Origin: Bacteroidales bacterium UBA2030
GTDB taxonomy: Bacteria; Bacteroidota; Bacteroidia; Bacteroidales; TTA-H9
Assembly: GCA_002332755.1 (NCBI GenBank)
Contig: DDBO01000199.1
Span: 1-8,040 of the forward strand
DNA length: 8,040 nucleotides
Reading direction: 5' to 3'
Shown: positions 1 through 7,012 of the stretch, piece after piece
Layout: each line of letters opens with the position of its first letter
How positions within the stretch are numbered: position 1 is the stretch's first letter
Notes under the pieces: generated by a model
The model's input: only the letters and a program-made list of their open reading frames with translations
The model's database searches: none
What the model was told of the DNA's origin: nothing
Made by a program: the position numbers and the translations under genes

Positions 1-168
1 AACCATTTCAGCATTACATTTGGGTGGTATGGAAAATATCTTGAAGGCAGTGTGCGAAATCCAGCCATTGCTGCTTCTACAGCCATTATTCTATCATTGG
101 TATATGCATCTTTAGCTTTATTCAGGTTTAAAAGAGGGCTAAAAAACAAACTTATTGAATCACATTAA
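1..168 (+). CDS. C-terminal fragment of a membrane protein, possibly a transporter permease (5' end outside window)
   Basis: Frame 1 is open from the window edge to a TAA at 166-168, giving 55 residues of C-terminus. A hydrophobic segment at about residues 23-42 of the fragment (it begins PAIAAST and runs to ALF) is long enough to span the membrane. It is followed by a basic tail (FRFKRGLKNK), which by the positive-inside rule would be cytoplasmic. One last helix plus a short basic tail is common in ABC-type permeases, but it occurs in many other membrane proteins and there is no diagnostic motif. The stop lies 5 bases before the next start, so the gene probably shares a transcript with the CoA-transferase. 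It might then carry a substrate or product of that pathway, but this rests on position alone. Function is not recognised. Confidence 0.6.
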   Translation, partial: NHFSITFGWYGKYLEGSVRNPAIAASTAIILSLVYASLALFRFKRGLKNKLIESH

Positions 169-173
169 AGTAT

Positions 174-1484
174 ATGAAAAACTACAACGAGATATACAAA
201 AGCAAGCTGATAAGCTTGGATGAGGTAGCAGGTCTTATTCGGAGTGATAGTGATATTATTGTTGCTCAGTGTGCATCAGAGCCTCAGGGCTGCATGAGTC
301 GCTTTCATCTCGCAGCTGATAAGGTAAAAGATGTGAAAGTATTTTCTGTTCTAACCATGAAACCTTATGATTTTTACATGAAACCCGAGATGAAAGGACA
401 TTTCGAGTTATGTAGCTGGTTTCATGCGCCAGGCTCTAGACAAGCTATCAAAGCAGGCACAGGAACAGTGACCTACGTGCCAAACATGTTGCATAGAGCA
501 GCCACCGACAGGCTAAAAGTCCGTAAACCTCACATGTTTGTCGGTACATGTACGCCGCCTGACAGTAAGGGTTTTGTTTCACTCTCGTTGGGAGTTACCT
601 ACGAACGCGATATTTTGGAAGCTGCAGAAGTCGTTGTGTTAGAAGTTAATGAACAATTACCCCGAACCTTCGGAGATACAATACTACATATAAGCGAGGT
701 AGATTATTTTACAGAATATCATCAGCTTCCACCCACCCTTCCCTCTCCCAGCCCTGATGAAGAGGCATTACGTATTGGTAGTTTCATTGCCGAGCTTGTT
801 GATGATGGATCAACCATCCAATTAGGAATAGGAGAAATACCCAATGCTGCAGCTCTTTCTTTGCGAAATAAACGCGACCTTGGGGTGCATACCGAGATGT
901 TTGTCGATTCGATGATGGAGCTTTATGAAGCAAGTGTCATTACCAATAAGCTTAAATCCATTCATAAAGACAAATTCGTTTGCACTTTTGCCATGGGCTC
1001 TGAAAAAATGTATCGTTGGCTAGATAACAATCCAACGGTAGAGTTTTTGCGCGGTAAATATGTTAATGATCCGTGCATCATTCGCCAAAATCGTCGCATG
1101 GTTTCAATCAATACCTGTATCATGGTTGATTTTACTGGCCAAGTAGCAAGTGAATCTATAGGAATTCAACAATATTCCGGCACAGGTGGACAAACGGATA
1201 CTGCTGTAGGCGCAATTGAAGGTTTGGATGGCTTAGGGAAGTCGATAATAGCCTGTCGAAGCACTGCAAAAAACGGAACCATCTCAACTATTGTGCCAGT
1301 ACTGCCGGAAGGAACGGCTGTTACATTGCACCGAAGTAATACTGATTACGTTGTGACTGAATGGGGATTTGTTAGACTAACGGGTTTGACAGTCAAGGAA
1401 AGGACACGAGCATTAATTTCTATTGCTCATCCCAAATTCAGAGACCAACTCACTGAGCAAGCTCAAATAATGGGATATTTATAA
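174..1484 (+). CDS. acetyl-CoA hydrolase/transferase family CoA-transferase (4-hydroxybutyrate or butyryl-CoA:acetate CoA-transferase-like)
   Basis: 436 residues, the usual size for this family, whose members move CoA between a short-chain acyl-CoA and a free acid (typically acetate) through a glutamyl-CoA thioester. The N-terminal half has the VGTCTPPDSKGFVSLSLG stretch (123-140), the counterpart of the family's 'SPPD..G..SLG' motif. The C-terminal half has GIGEIPNA (218-225), then VHTEMF with Glu241 at the expected catalytic position, the glycine loop GTGGQTD (336-342), and the closing DYVVTEWG (391-398). All key elements are present and intact. The protein lacks a signal peptide and is probably cytoplasmic. 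The start is preceded by an A-rich stretch without a Shine-Dalgarno site, normal for Bacteroidota. It leads the two ketoacyl-synthase genes by 12 bases, which suggests it supplies or removes a CoA group for them. The family is clear. The acid used (acetate, butyrate, 4-hydroxybutyrate, propionate or other) cannot be read from sequence. Confidence 0.92.
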   Translation: MKNYNEIYKSKLISLDEVAGLIRSDSDIIVAQCASEPQGCMSRFHLAADKVKDVKVFSVLTMKPYDFYMKPEMKGHFELCSWFHAPGSRQAIKAGTGTVTYVPNMLHRAATDRLKVRKPHMFVGTCTPPDSKGFVSLSLGVTYERDILEAAEVVVLEVNEQLPRTFGDTILHISEVDYFTEYHQLPPTLPSPSPDEEALRIGSFIAELVDDGSTIQLGIGEIPNAAALSLRNKRDLGVHTEMFVDSMMELYEASVITNKLKSIHKDKFVCTFAMGSEKMYRWLDNNPTVEFLRGKYVNDPCIIRQNRRMVSINTCIMVDFTGQVASESIGIQQYSGTGGQTDTAVGAIEGLDGLGKSIIACRSTAKNGTISTIVPVLPEGTAVTLHRSNTDYVVTEWGFVRLTGLTVKERTRALISIAHPKFRDQLTEQAQIMGYL

Positions 1485-1496
1485 AATTAAACAGAA

Positions 1497-2504
1497 ATGT
1501 TGCCAATAAAGATAAAAGGAACAGGCATATATGCACCTGGAGAAGCCATATGCAATGAGGAGCTCAAAAGGCTTACAGGTATAGACTTTGATGCAGAAAA
1601 AACCGAAAACAAACTGGGCATTTACCGAAGACATATTGCCCGCTTGAGAGGTGTTAACGAATCGACGGCCGATTTTGCCTCAAAGGCAGCTGAGGCCGCA
1701 ATAAGCGATGCCGGAATTTCAGCCAAGGACATTGGGTTGATAATTGTAGCTACCGATACTCCTGAGTTTGTATCGCCTTCCACTGCAATTCTTGTTCAGG
1801 GTCGTTTGCAGGGACAAGAAAAGTATACTGCCTCGTTCGACGTAAATGCCTCTTGTGCCAGCTTCACTATAGCTTTAGATTTGGCTGCACATCAACTGAG
1901 CTCACGCAGCGACTTGAAATACGCCCTGGTGGTAGGTGTTTATAACATGCCTGCATTCATTAGGGCTGATGACGCTTTTGGCTGGAGCATCTTTGCCGAC
2001 GGGGCCGGAGCTTTTGTACTGGAGAAAATGGATAACACCTCAGGCGGGTACCTGGGAGGTGTGCAACTGACCGATGGCACCCAATGGGATTTTATAGGTA
2101 TTTATGCTGGAGGCAGCCGAAATCAGATTACTCATGAGATGCTCGAGAGAGGGCAATATGGACTGCAAAACCTTAAACCCCTGCCCGGCGACCGAAATGT
2201 CAGGTTGTGGCCCATGATTGCCCAATCGATTTTCGAGAAATACGGAATGAAGGCTTCAGACATCGATCATTTTCTATTTACCCAAATCAATCGATCGGTA
2301 ATTGAAAAAGTAATGGTTGAGCTGGGTGAACCTATGACTAAAACCACTTGCATCATGCAAGACTACGGATACACCGGCAGCGGTTGCATTCCCATGGCCT
2401 TTCATATAGCTGTGCAACAGGGAAAAATAAAAAGAGGACACCGCGTAATGATGATAGCTTCAGGGGCAGGTCTGGCTGTGGGAGGCAATGTGCTGATTTA
2501 TTAA
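1497..2504 (+). CDS. ketoacyl synthase III (FabH-like) protein with Cys but without the His and Asn of the triad
   Basis: 335 residues, the length of a full FabH-fold (thiolase superfamily) protein. The N-terminus (KIKGTGIYAPGE) aligns with the FabH start and fixes the start codon. GIYRRHIA (41-48) matches the family's GIRERxIA segment, and VATDTPE (84-90) the VATTT-like loop. Cys120 in VNASCASF is the nucleophile position, and FADGAGA (166-172) is the conserved glycine turn. At the site of the catalytic His (PHQAN in FabH) the sequence is FTQIN, so His is replaced by Thr262. At the site of the catalytic Asn (GNTS) it is GYTGS, giving Tyr292. The C-terminus keeps GAGLAVGGN but lacks the usual Trp. 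It could still form an acyl-cysteine or act as an acyltransferase, but ordinary decarboxylative condensation looks doubtful. A natural partner is the second synthase gene 13 bases downstream. Membership in the family is sure; activity and substrate are unknown. Confidence 0.9.
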   Translation: MLPIKIKGTGIYAPGEAICNEELKRLTGIDFDAEKTENKLGIYRRHIARLRGVNESTADFASKAAEAAISDAGISAKDIGLIIVATDTPEFVSPSTAILVQGRLQGQEKYTASFDVNASCASFTIALDLAAHQLSSRSDLKYALVVGVYNMPAFIRADDAFGWSIFADGAGAFVLEKMDNTSGGYLGGVQLTDGTQWDFIGIYAGGSRNQITHEMLERGQYGLQNLKPLPGDRNVRLWPMIAQSIFEKYGMKASDIDHFLFTQINRSVIEKVMVELGEPMTKTTCIMQDYGYTGSGCIPMAFHIAVQQGKIKRGHRVMMIASGAGLAVGGNVLIY

Positions 2505-2517
2505 GATTTTCAAAAAG

Positions 2518-3540
2518 ATGAAGAATAGTATAGGAATAATTGGTACTGGAATTTACATTCCCGAGGGAAGAATGACGGCTGCAGAAATAGCCGCAGCTAC
2601 CGGTGGGCGTTGGACCGAAGAAGCGATACGTGAAAAACTGGGTATAATTTCGATCGTTATTCCAGGCCCTGACGATGGCACTCAGGAAATGGGAGCCAGA
2701 GCAGCCCTCGATGCATTACAACGAACCGGCACTGACCCGGCAGAAATCGACCTGATTTTGTGTATTGGGGAAGAATGGAAAGAGTATCCCCTGACTACTT
2801 CAGGTATATACATTCAGGAAAGAATAAAAGCCAAAAATGCCTGGGCCATCGATATCCAGCAAAGATGCGGCACTACTGTAGCTGCAATGAAAATAGCTAA
2901 AGACATGATGATGGCTGATCCCGATATAAAGACAGTTTTGATTGCCGGAGGTTACCGAAATGGCGATTTCATCGATTTTAAAGACCCCGCTGTTTCTTTT
3001 ATGTATAATCTATCAGCTGGTGCAGGTGCCCTCATCATGAAAAAAGATGCCCGAAAAAACTTATTACTGGGAACCCATATCATCACCGATGGAGCACTTT
3101 CGAGAGATGTCGGTGTGGAATATGGCGGCACAGCCAAACCTATTACCCCTGAAAACATCCATGAGGCCTATAAATCCTTGAGAGTCTTTGATGAGAAACA
3201 CATGAAAGACCGGCTCAACGAAGTATCGATGAACAACTGGATGCTATGCATACTGGAGGCTTTCAGAAAATCTGAACTTCCGCTCTCAAGTCTTGGCTAT
3301 CTCGCCTGCCTACATTTCAAAAGAAGCATGTATGTGACTATGGTTGAGTCGCTTGGTCTGACTATGGATCAAACTATTTACCTTGAGGAATATGGGCACA
3401 TTGGACAAATTGACCAGATTTTATCACTCCACCTGGCTCTTGAAAGGGGGAAAATAAAAGATGGAACTATCATTTCGATGATTGCTGCAGGTATAGGTTA
3501 CTCTTGGAGCGCCAATGTGATACGCTGGGGACAAGCATAG
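2518..3540 (+). CDS. second, divergent ketoacyl synthase III/HMG-CoA synthase-like condensing enzyme
   Basis: 340 residues with the same fold as its upstream neighbour but clearly different sequence. The start MKNSIGIIGTGIYIPEG matches the family N-terminus. The nucleophile is Cys117 in QQRCGTT. His266 in CLHFKRSM lies where FabH has the His of PHQAN. The Asn position is His294 (EYGHIGQ). Glu86, in IGEEW, sits 31 residues before the Cys. As I recall the families, FabH has Thr there and 3-hydroxy-3-methylglutaryl-CoA synthase has its catalytic Glu. The glycine turn is SAGAGA rather than GDGAGA, and the family's terminal GxGxxW is kept as GIGYSW (325-330). The CoA-contact segment GIRERxIA is replaced by GIISIVIPG, so CoA or carrier binding may differ. 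It is the last gene of the CoA-transferase set, followed by an AT-rich gap. Likely roles are an acyl-CoA condensing enzyme or the active subunit of a heterodimer with the preceding protein. The exact reaction is not known. Confidence 0.87.
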   Translation: MKNSIGIIGTGIYIPEGRMTAAEIAAATGGRWTEEAIREKLGIISIVIPGPDDGTQEMGARAALDALQRTGTDPAEIDLILCIGEEWKEYPLTTSGIYIQERIKAKNAWAIDIQQRCGTTVAAMKIAKDMMMADPDIKTVLIAGGYRNGDFIDFKDPAVSFMYNLSAGAGALIMKKDARKNLLLGTHIITDGALSRDVGVEYGGTAKPITPENIHEAYKSLRVFDEKHMKDRLNEVSMNNWMLCILEAFRKSELPLSSLGYLACLHFKRSMYVTMVESLGLTMDQTIYLEEYGHIGQIDQILSLHLALERGKIKDGTIISMIAAGIGYSWSANVIRWGQA

Positions 3541-3570
3541 GTCAACCCATATTTATTAGAGCACAAAATA

Positions 3571-3592
3571 TTGCTAATTAATTATTTAGCAA
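3571..3592. repeat. small AT-rich inverted repeat downstream of the synthase genes
   Basis: TTGCTAA at 3571-3577 pairs with TTAGCAA at 3586-3592 around an 8-base spacer. It lies 30 bases after the stop of the second synthase gene. The stem is short and AT-rich and no T-run follows, so it is at best a weak terminator or mRNA-end structure. It could also be an operator for the promoter downstream, or chance in AT-rich DNA. Confidence 0.3.
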
Positions 3593-3632
3593 AATAAAGA
3601 GAAAAATAAATTAACAAGTCGACCCCATTAAA

Positions 3633-3640
3633 TAATTTTG
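3633..3640 (+). promoter_or_regulatory. candidate Bacteroidota -7 promoter box for the small lipoprotein gene
   Basis: TAATTTTG is an exact match to the TAnnTTTG -7 element used by the primary sigma factor of Bacteroidota. It lies in the 184-base gap ahead of the lipoprotein gene and would start transcription near 3647, leaving a leader of roughly 78 bases. No good TTTG -33 element is seen about 20 bases upstream (the area reads TTAA), so support rests on the -7 box and position. The rest of the gap (3541-3724) holds no ORF or RNA gene that I can see. Confidence 0.45.
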
Positions 3641-3724
3641 CTAGTTGACTCAAGCTACTTTAATTTAATTCTTTTGTAAACATCAATTTAAAAAACGAAT
3701 CATTAACCCTAAAAAAGCCAAAAC

Positions 3725-4231
3725 ATGAAAAAGTTATTAGCTCTTGCCTTGATGTTCTCGATGGCACTGGTATCGTGCTCGAAAAGCGAAGACGACAATA
3801 ATGAAGATCCCCAGAAAGTTGGGATAGTAGGCGAATGGTATTCATCGGGTACCAATGTTGCTCCATTGCTAGCCAGTCTCGGCATCGACTCAATCTATGC
3901 CAAATTCAATGCCGACAACACTTACACTGTAGAATCTTTCTCGAATGGAGCTAAAACCGTACTGTCTGGTACTTATGTTCAGGAAAAATCCGGTGTTGGC
4001 AATATCTGGAACATTACTGTAAATCAGAATAGTCCCACTGCCCTCACCAGTAAAGGTATTTTTGAAATTGATGCTACTGCCAAACCTTACACCCTGAAGT
4101 ATGAAATAGCCCAAACCGAACCGGCTATTACAGGTGTTACGCCTCCCACGGCTGCTGCAGGATTTGGAAGTACCAGTATGGGTGCCTTCGGGCAAACCAA
4201 CGTACAGAAATATATCAAAATTCAGAAGTAA
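3725..4231 (+). CDS. small secreted lipoprotein with a lipocalin-like domain, function unknown
   Basis: 168 residues. The N-terminus is a lipoprotein signal peptide: MKK, a hydrophobic core, then ALVSC with Cys18 as the lipidated residue. The acidic SEDDNNED stretch right after the Cys resembles the signal that sends Bacteroidota lipoproteins to the cell surface. From about residue 33 there is a GEWYSSG start followed by alternating strands (YAKFNADNTYTVES, LSGTYVQE, IWNITVNQ, KGIFEID, YTLKYEIA). This is the pattern of lipocalin-like beta-barrel domains in small Bacteroidota lipoproteins. The C-terminal part (about 136-158) is rich in Ala, Gly, Thr and Ser and ends with a short basic strand, QKYIKIQK. 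There are no catalytic residues to point at; a binding role is possible. It appears to be transcribed alone, with its own candidate promoter upstream and a strong terminator after it. The start is set by the signal peptide. Confidence 0.85.
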   Translation: MKKLLALALMFSMALVSCSKSEDDNNEDPQKVGIVGEWYSSGTNVAPLLASLGIDSIYAKFNADNTYTVESFSNGAKTVLSGTYVQEKSGVGNIWNITVNQNSPTALTSKGIFEIDATAKPYTLKYEIAQTEPAITGVTPPTAAAGFGSTSMGAFGQTNVQKYIKIQK

Positions 4232-4253
4232 TTTTTCTGCACGTTACACCATC

Positions 4254-4299
4254 CGCAGCACCCTTCCGTCAATTTGCCTTGGGGTGCTGCGTTTTTTTT
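4254..4299 (+). terminator. strong intrinsic terminator after the lipoprotein gene
   Basis: A perfect 10-bp GC-rich stem pairs CGCAGCACCC at 4254-4263 with GGGTGCTGCG at 4282-4291, with an 18-base loop. Eight Ts follow at 4292-4299. It begins 22 bases after the lipoprotein stop and ends 41 bases before the barrel-protein start, so it should separate the two transcription units. Confidence 0.88.
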
Positions 4300-4340
4300 A
4301 AGCCGAAAATCCATTTTGAAGCCAGAAAAAATATAAAATC

Positions 4341-5927
4341 ATGAGTATACGAATAATCAGGTTAGTTGTTCTTTTGCTATGGAGTAGCCAAATCATGGCA
4401 CAAGTACCTACTACACGCTATTTTTCAAAGGAAATTCCCGAAAAAGCAGACAAGGAATTACAATTCTTTGCTTACTTCATCAATCAAGGGGTAAGTTCAA
4501 ACATGTATGCACGGAGCGAATTCCTCAAAGGGCAGGTAGTTGGCCGGCTTTTCGGGGCCAATACAACCTCTACTTCCGATTCTTTAACCTCTGTTTATTT
4601 TGAGCAAAGAATCATACCTTTTTTTATCTATCAGCCTAAATTATTCAATGGCAAGGCATTACTTAGAGCCTCTTTCGAAATAGACTGGACATGGGGAGAT
4701 GCAGCTTACGGCGTAGGAGGCAACATTGGTTCAGGTATTTCTGCCGACCAGGTGAATATTCAGACACAAAACATTGAAATCGAACTAAATCCATCGAAAG
4801 GATGGTTTATTAATCTTGGCTTACAACGCCTTTTCGATACACCTTATAATCCTTACCGAACCCTTTTCGATAAAATGACCAACACCGGTTATCGCCTGGC
4901 TTTCTGGGGTACAGATGGGGTGGGAATTAGTATTCGCAAAGACTGGGATTATTTAAGAGTAAAAGGAGGATTTTATCAATTATACGAAAACAGCGTAGAA
5001 GCTGATGATGATGTTGTGCTATGGGAACTGATGGCCGAAAAAGACATCTCCCGAACCTGGAAATGGGGTGCCTCAGCATGGTATCTTTGCGATCGTGCAA
5101 TGGGTAAAGGAGGCGTTTCTATTCTTGGCCAGGGACTAAATTCTCTCCTCTCCTCATACAATGGTACCTATTTTTTCCGCTATGGTACGGTACCCTATCA
5201 CGCCGATATTGTCTGGCTTGGAACATTTTTCGGTCGCAACACCGACCACTGGATTGATCCATGGATGATAACTGGCTTTGTTAACATGAATATCGGGAAA
5301 GCGGATACCCTGCAATCTAGCAACCAAACCTATGTAAAAGCGCACGATGTAATGGGAATAGCTGCCAATCTGCGTACCTCCTACCGCTACGGTCAAACTT
5401 TAGCTGATGCTGTTACCCTAGATTTATGGTATACCAGTGGGGACGGCAATGGACTTAAAGATGGTAAATACACAGGGGTAATTACAGGCAATCAATGGGC
5501 TTCGCCTGGTGCAATCCCCATTAGCTCAGGTGCCTACATCATGATGCCTCATGGAAATGTTGTTAACCGATACACCCCACTTATTGCCGACATTTCAAAC
5601 ATGGGATATGGTCTTATGGCAGCCACTCTTACCTTTTCACGAGGCATTATTCCAAACCGGCTAAATGCCCGTATCGGTGCTGCTTTTGCCTTATCGGGGG
5701 TTGAACCCAAAGGAGGCGGCTATTTTATGGGTGCAGAAAGCAATGCAAGCATTGCATATAATTTCGGACCTTACATGAGTCTTGAATTGCATGGAGCCTA
5801 TGTGGGCTTGGGTGATTTTTATAAAAGCAATGAAAGCTCACATGGTAGTGCTATTAACGGAGGATTGGCTGGTAAACCTAGCAACCCCTGGACTGCTTTC
5901 CTGGTTTTTAAATGGTTAATGTTTTAA
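4341..5927 (+). CDS. outer-membrane beta-barrel protein, porin-like (resembles alginate-export-type barrels)
   Basis: 528 residues. A signal peptide (hydrophobic residues 3-14, probable cleavage after IMA at 20) sends it across the inner membrane. The mature part is made of alternating amphipathic strands rich in Tyr, Trp, Phe and Gly, for example FIYQPKLF (95-102), LRASFEIDWTWGD (108-120) and GWFINLGLQRL (154-164). It ends in FLVFKWLMF with a terminal Phe, the signal for insertion by the BAM machinery. The SGDGNGLKDGKYTG loop (366 on) resembles the long loops of alginate-export-like barrels, but I cannot confirm the family by eye. It is not a TonB-dependent receptor: there is no plug domain or TonB box and it is too short. 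It likely acts as a channel for a small or oligomeric substrate. It comes first in a two-gene unit, 12 bases before a lipid-anchored hydrolase, so the pair may handle one substrate. No clear promoter was found between the terminator and its start. Confidence 0.8.
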   Translation: MSIRIIRLVVLLLWSSQIMAQVPTTRYFSKEIPEKADKELQFFAYFINQGVSSNMYARSEFLKGQVVGRLFGANTTSTSDSLTSVYFEQRIIPFFIYQPKLFNGKALLRASFEIDWTWGDAAYGVGGNIGSGISADQVNIQTQNIEIELNPSKGWFINLGLQRLFDTPYNPYRTLFDKMTNTGYRLAFWGTDGVGISIRKDWDYLRVKGGFYQLYENSVEADDDVVLWELMAEKDISRTWKWGASAWYLCDRAMGKGGVSILGQGLNSLLSSYNGTYFFRYGTVPYHADIVWLGTFFGRNTDHWIDPWMITGFVNMNIGKADTLQSSNQTYVKAHDVMGIAANLRTSYRYGQTLADAVTLDLWYTSGDGNGLKDGKYTGVITGNQWASPGAIPISSGAYIMMPHGNVVNRYTPLIADISNMGYGLMAATLTFSRGIIPNRLNARIGAAFALSGVEPKGGGYFMGAESNASIAYNFGPYMSLELHGAYVGLGDFYKSNESSHGSAINGGLAGKPSNPWTAFLVFKWLMF

Positions 5928-5939
5928 AACGAATAATTT

Positions 5940-6905
5940 ATGAAAGCGTATAATTATCTCCTGCTCTCGTTTTTGATTTTAATGGCCATGTCGTGCACTA
6001 CTCCTTATCATTCATTAAAGCCTCTGGCCAACATGGAGGAGCTGGAATATCCCATGCCTGTAAAAAAAGTATTTCTCCCCCAGAATGGTTATCATATTGC
6101 CTACATGGAGGCAGGCACTTCGGGGCCGGTTGTGATTTTTATCCATGGCTTGGGAAGCTATGCTCCTGCATGGAAGAGAAATCTGGAGGAGCTCTCCAAA
6201 AACAACCGTTGTATTGCTATTGACCTGCCTGGGTATGGCAAATCAGATAAATTCCCACATTCCGGACGTATGAGTTTTTATGCAGGAATTATCAAAGAAC
6301 TAATCGCAGAGCTCAATCTCGGCTCCGTTTTTTTGGCTGGGCATTCCATGGGCGGACAAATAGCCATAACTACCGCTTTGCTCTATCCTGAACAGGTAAA
6401 AGGACTTATACTGGTGGCACCTGCCGGATTCGAAACGTTTACACCCGGTCAAAAGCAATGGTTCAGAGACATTATGACACCCAAGGGGGTTAAACTTACT
6501 ACCGCTGAAGCTATTCAAACCAACCTGGTCACAAACTTCTACAGAATGCCGGCTGAGGCTGAATTCATGATTACAGACAGATTGAGAATGAGAAATGCTG
6601 CAGATTTCGATGCTTATTGTTATGCTGTTGCCCAATCGGTGAGCGGCATGGTAGATGAGCCGGTAGCCGCCTACTTAAACGATTTAAATATTCCTGTAAT
6701 CATCTTTTTCGGAGAAAACGATAATCTGATCCCGAACAGATATCTTAACCCGGGTGCTACACGTGAAGTAGCCGAGGCCGGAGCTTCTCGGATTCGTAAC
6801 AGTAAGCTGGTAATGATCCCGCGGTGTGGCCACTTCCTGATGTTCGAAAAACCTGAAATATTCAATCGCGAAACTGAGGAATTTCTGAAAAAGCATGGAA
6901 GATAA
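5940..6905 (+). CDS. lipoprotein alpha/beta hydrolase (esterase/lipase-like)
   Basis: 321 residues. The signal peptide ends in MAMSC with Cys19 as the lipid-attachment site, so the enzyme is anchored in the envelope, unlike most hydrolases of this fold. The alpha/beta-hydrolase landmarks come in order: the oxyanion-hole HGLG (69-72); IDLPGYGKSD (94-103); the nucleophile elbow GHSMG with Ser136; GENDNLIP with Asp261 as the acid; and CGH with His298 as the base. The full Ser-Asp-His triad is intact and the length is normal for the family plus a lipoprotein leader. Expected activity is hydrolysis of an ester or similar bond; the substrate is not readable. It shares a unit with the upstream barrel protein (12-base gap) and is followed by a hairpin. 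An ATG-initiated frame at 5993-6223 inside it is a shadow. Dehalogenase, epoxide hydrolase or C-C hydrolase activity is also possible in this superfamily. Confidence 0.9.
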   Translation: MKAYNYLLLSFLILMAMSCTTPYHSLKPLANMEELEYPMPVKKVFLPQNGYHIAYMEAGTSGPVVIFIHGLGSYAPAWKRNLEELSKNNRCIAIDLPGYGKSDKFPHSGRMSFYAGIIKELIAELNLGSVFLAGHSMGGQIAITTALLYPEQVKGLILVAPAGFETFTPGQKQWFRDIMTPKGVKLTTAEAIQTNLVTNFYRMPAEAEFMITDRLRMRNAADFDAYCYAVAQSVSGMVDEPVAAYLNDLNIPVIIFFGENDNLIPNRYLNPGATREVAEAGASRIRNSKLVMIPRCGHFLMFEKPEIFNRETEEFLKKHGR

Positions 6906-6930
6906 ATCTTTAATGTTTTTCTAATCAATT

Positions 6931-6973
6931 AAAGCCGGGAAGCCTGAACACTAAGAAGGGTGCCCCGGCTTTT
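6931..6973 (+). terminator. hairpin terminator after the hydrolase gene
   Basis: A perfect 9-bp stem pairs AAAGCCGGG at 6931-6939 with CCCGGCTTT at 6964-6972, with a 24-base loop. The T-run is only four bases (6970-6973), and part of it belongs to the stem. It lies 26 bases after the hydrolase stop. It is weaker than the hairpin at 4254-4299 and may stop transcription only partly. Confidence 0.65.
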
Positions 6974-7012
6974 ATGTATATTTCTACCAAAATCAACAAG
7001 GCAAAAGTTGGC

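Noticed and set aside
1497..3540. Housekeeping fabH duplication
   Set aside because: The His and Asn positions are altered in the first protein and the CoA-contact segment is altered in the second, so neither looks like the fatty-acid initiation enzyme.
3660..4195. Two minus-strand ORFs (3660-3893 and 3890-4195) covering the lipoprotein gene
   Set aside because: They lie opposite a gene with a clear lipoprotein signal peptide and have no recognisable domain or signal; they are shadows of its codon pattern.
4269..4276. TCAATTTG inside the terminator loop as a -7 promoter box for the barrel gene
   Set aside because: It has one mismatch to TAnnTTTG, no -33 element upstream, and sits in a hairpin loop, so I did not list it.
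5940..6905. Assigning the hydrolase to an olefin (OleB-like) or polyhydroxyalkanoate depolymerase pathway
   Set aside because: The lipoprotein anchor argues against a cytoplasmic OleB role, no OleC or OleD gene is present, and no substrate-specific domain can be seen.
6977..6984. TATATTTC as a -7 promoter box for the TPR-like gene
   Set aside because: It has one mismatch to TAnnTTTG and no TTTG element about 20 bases upstream; too weak, although the position would fit a start at 7013.
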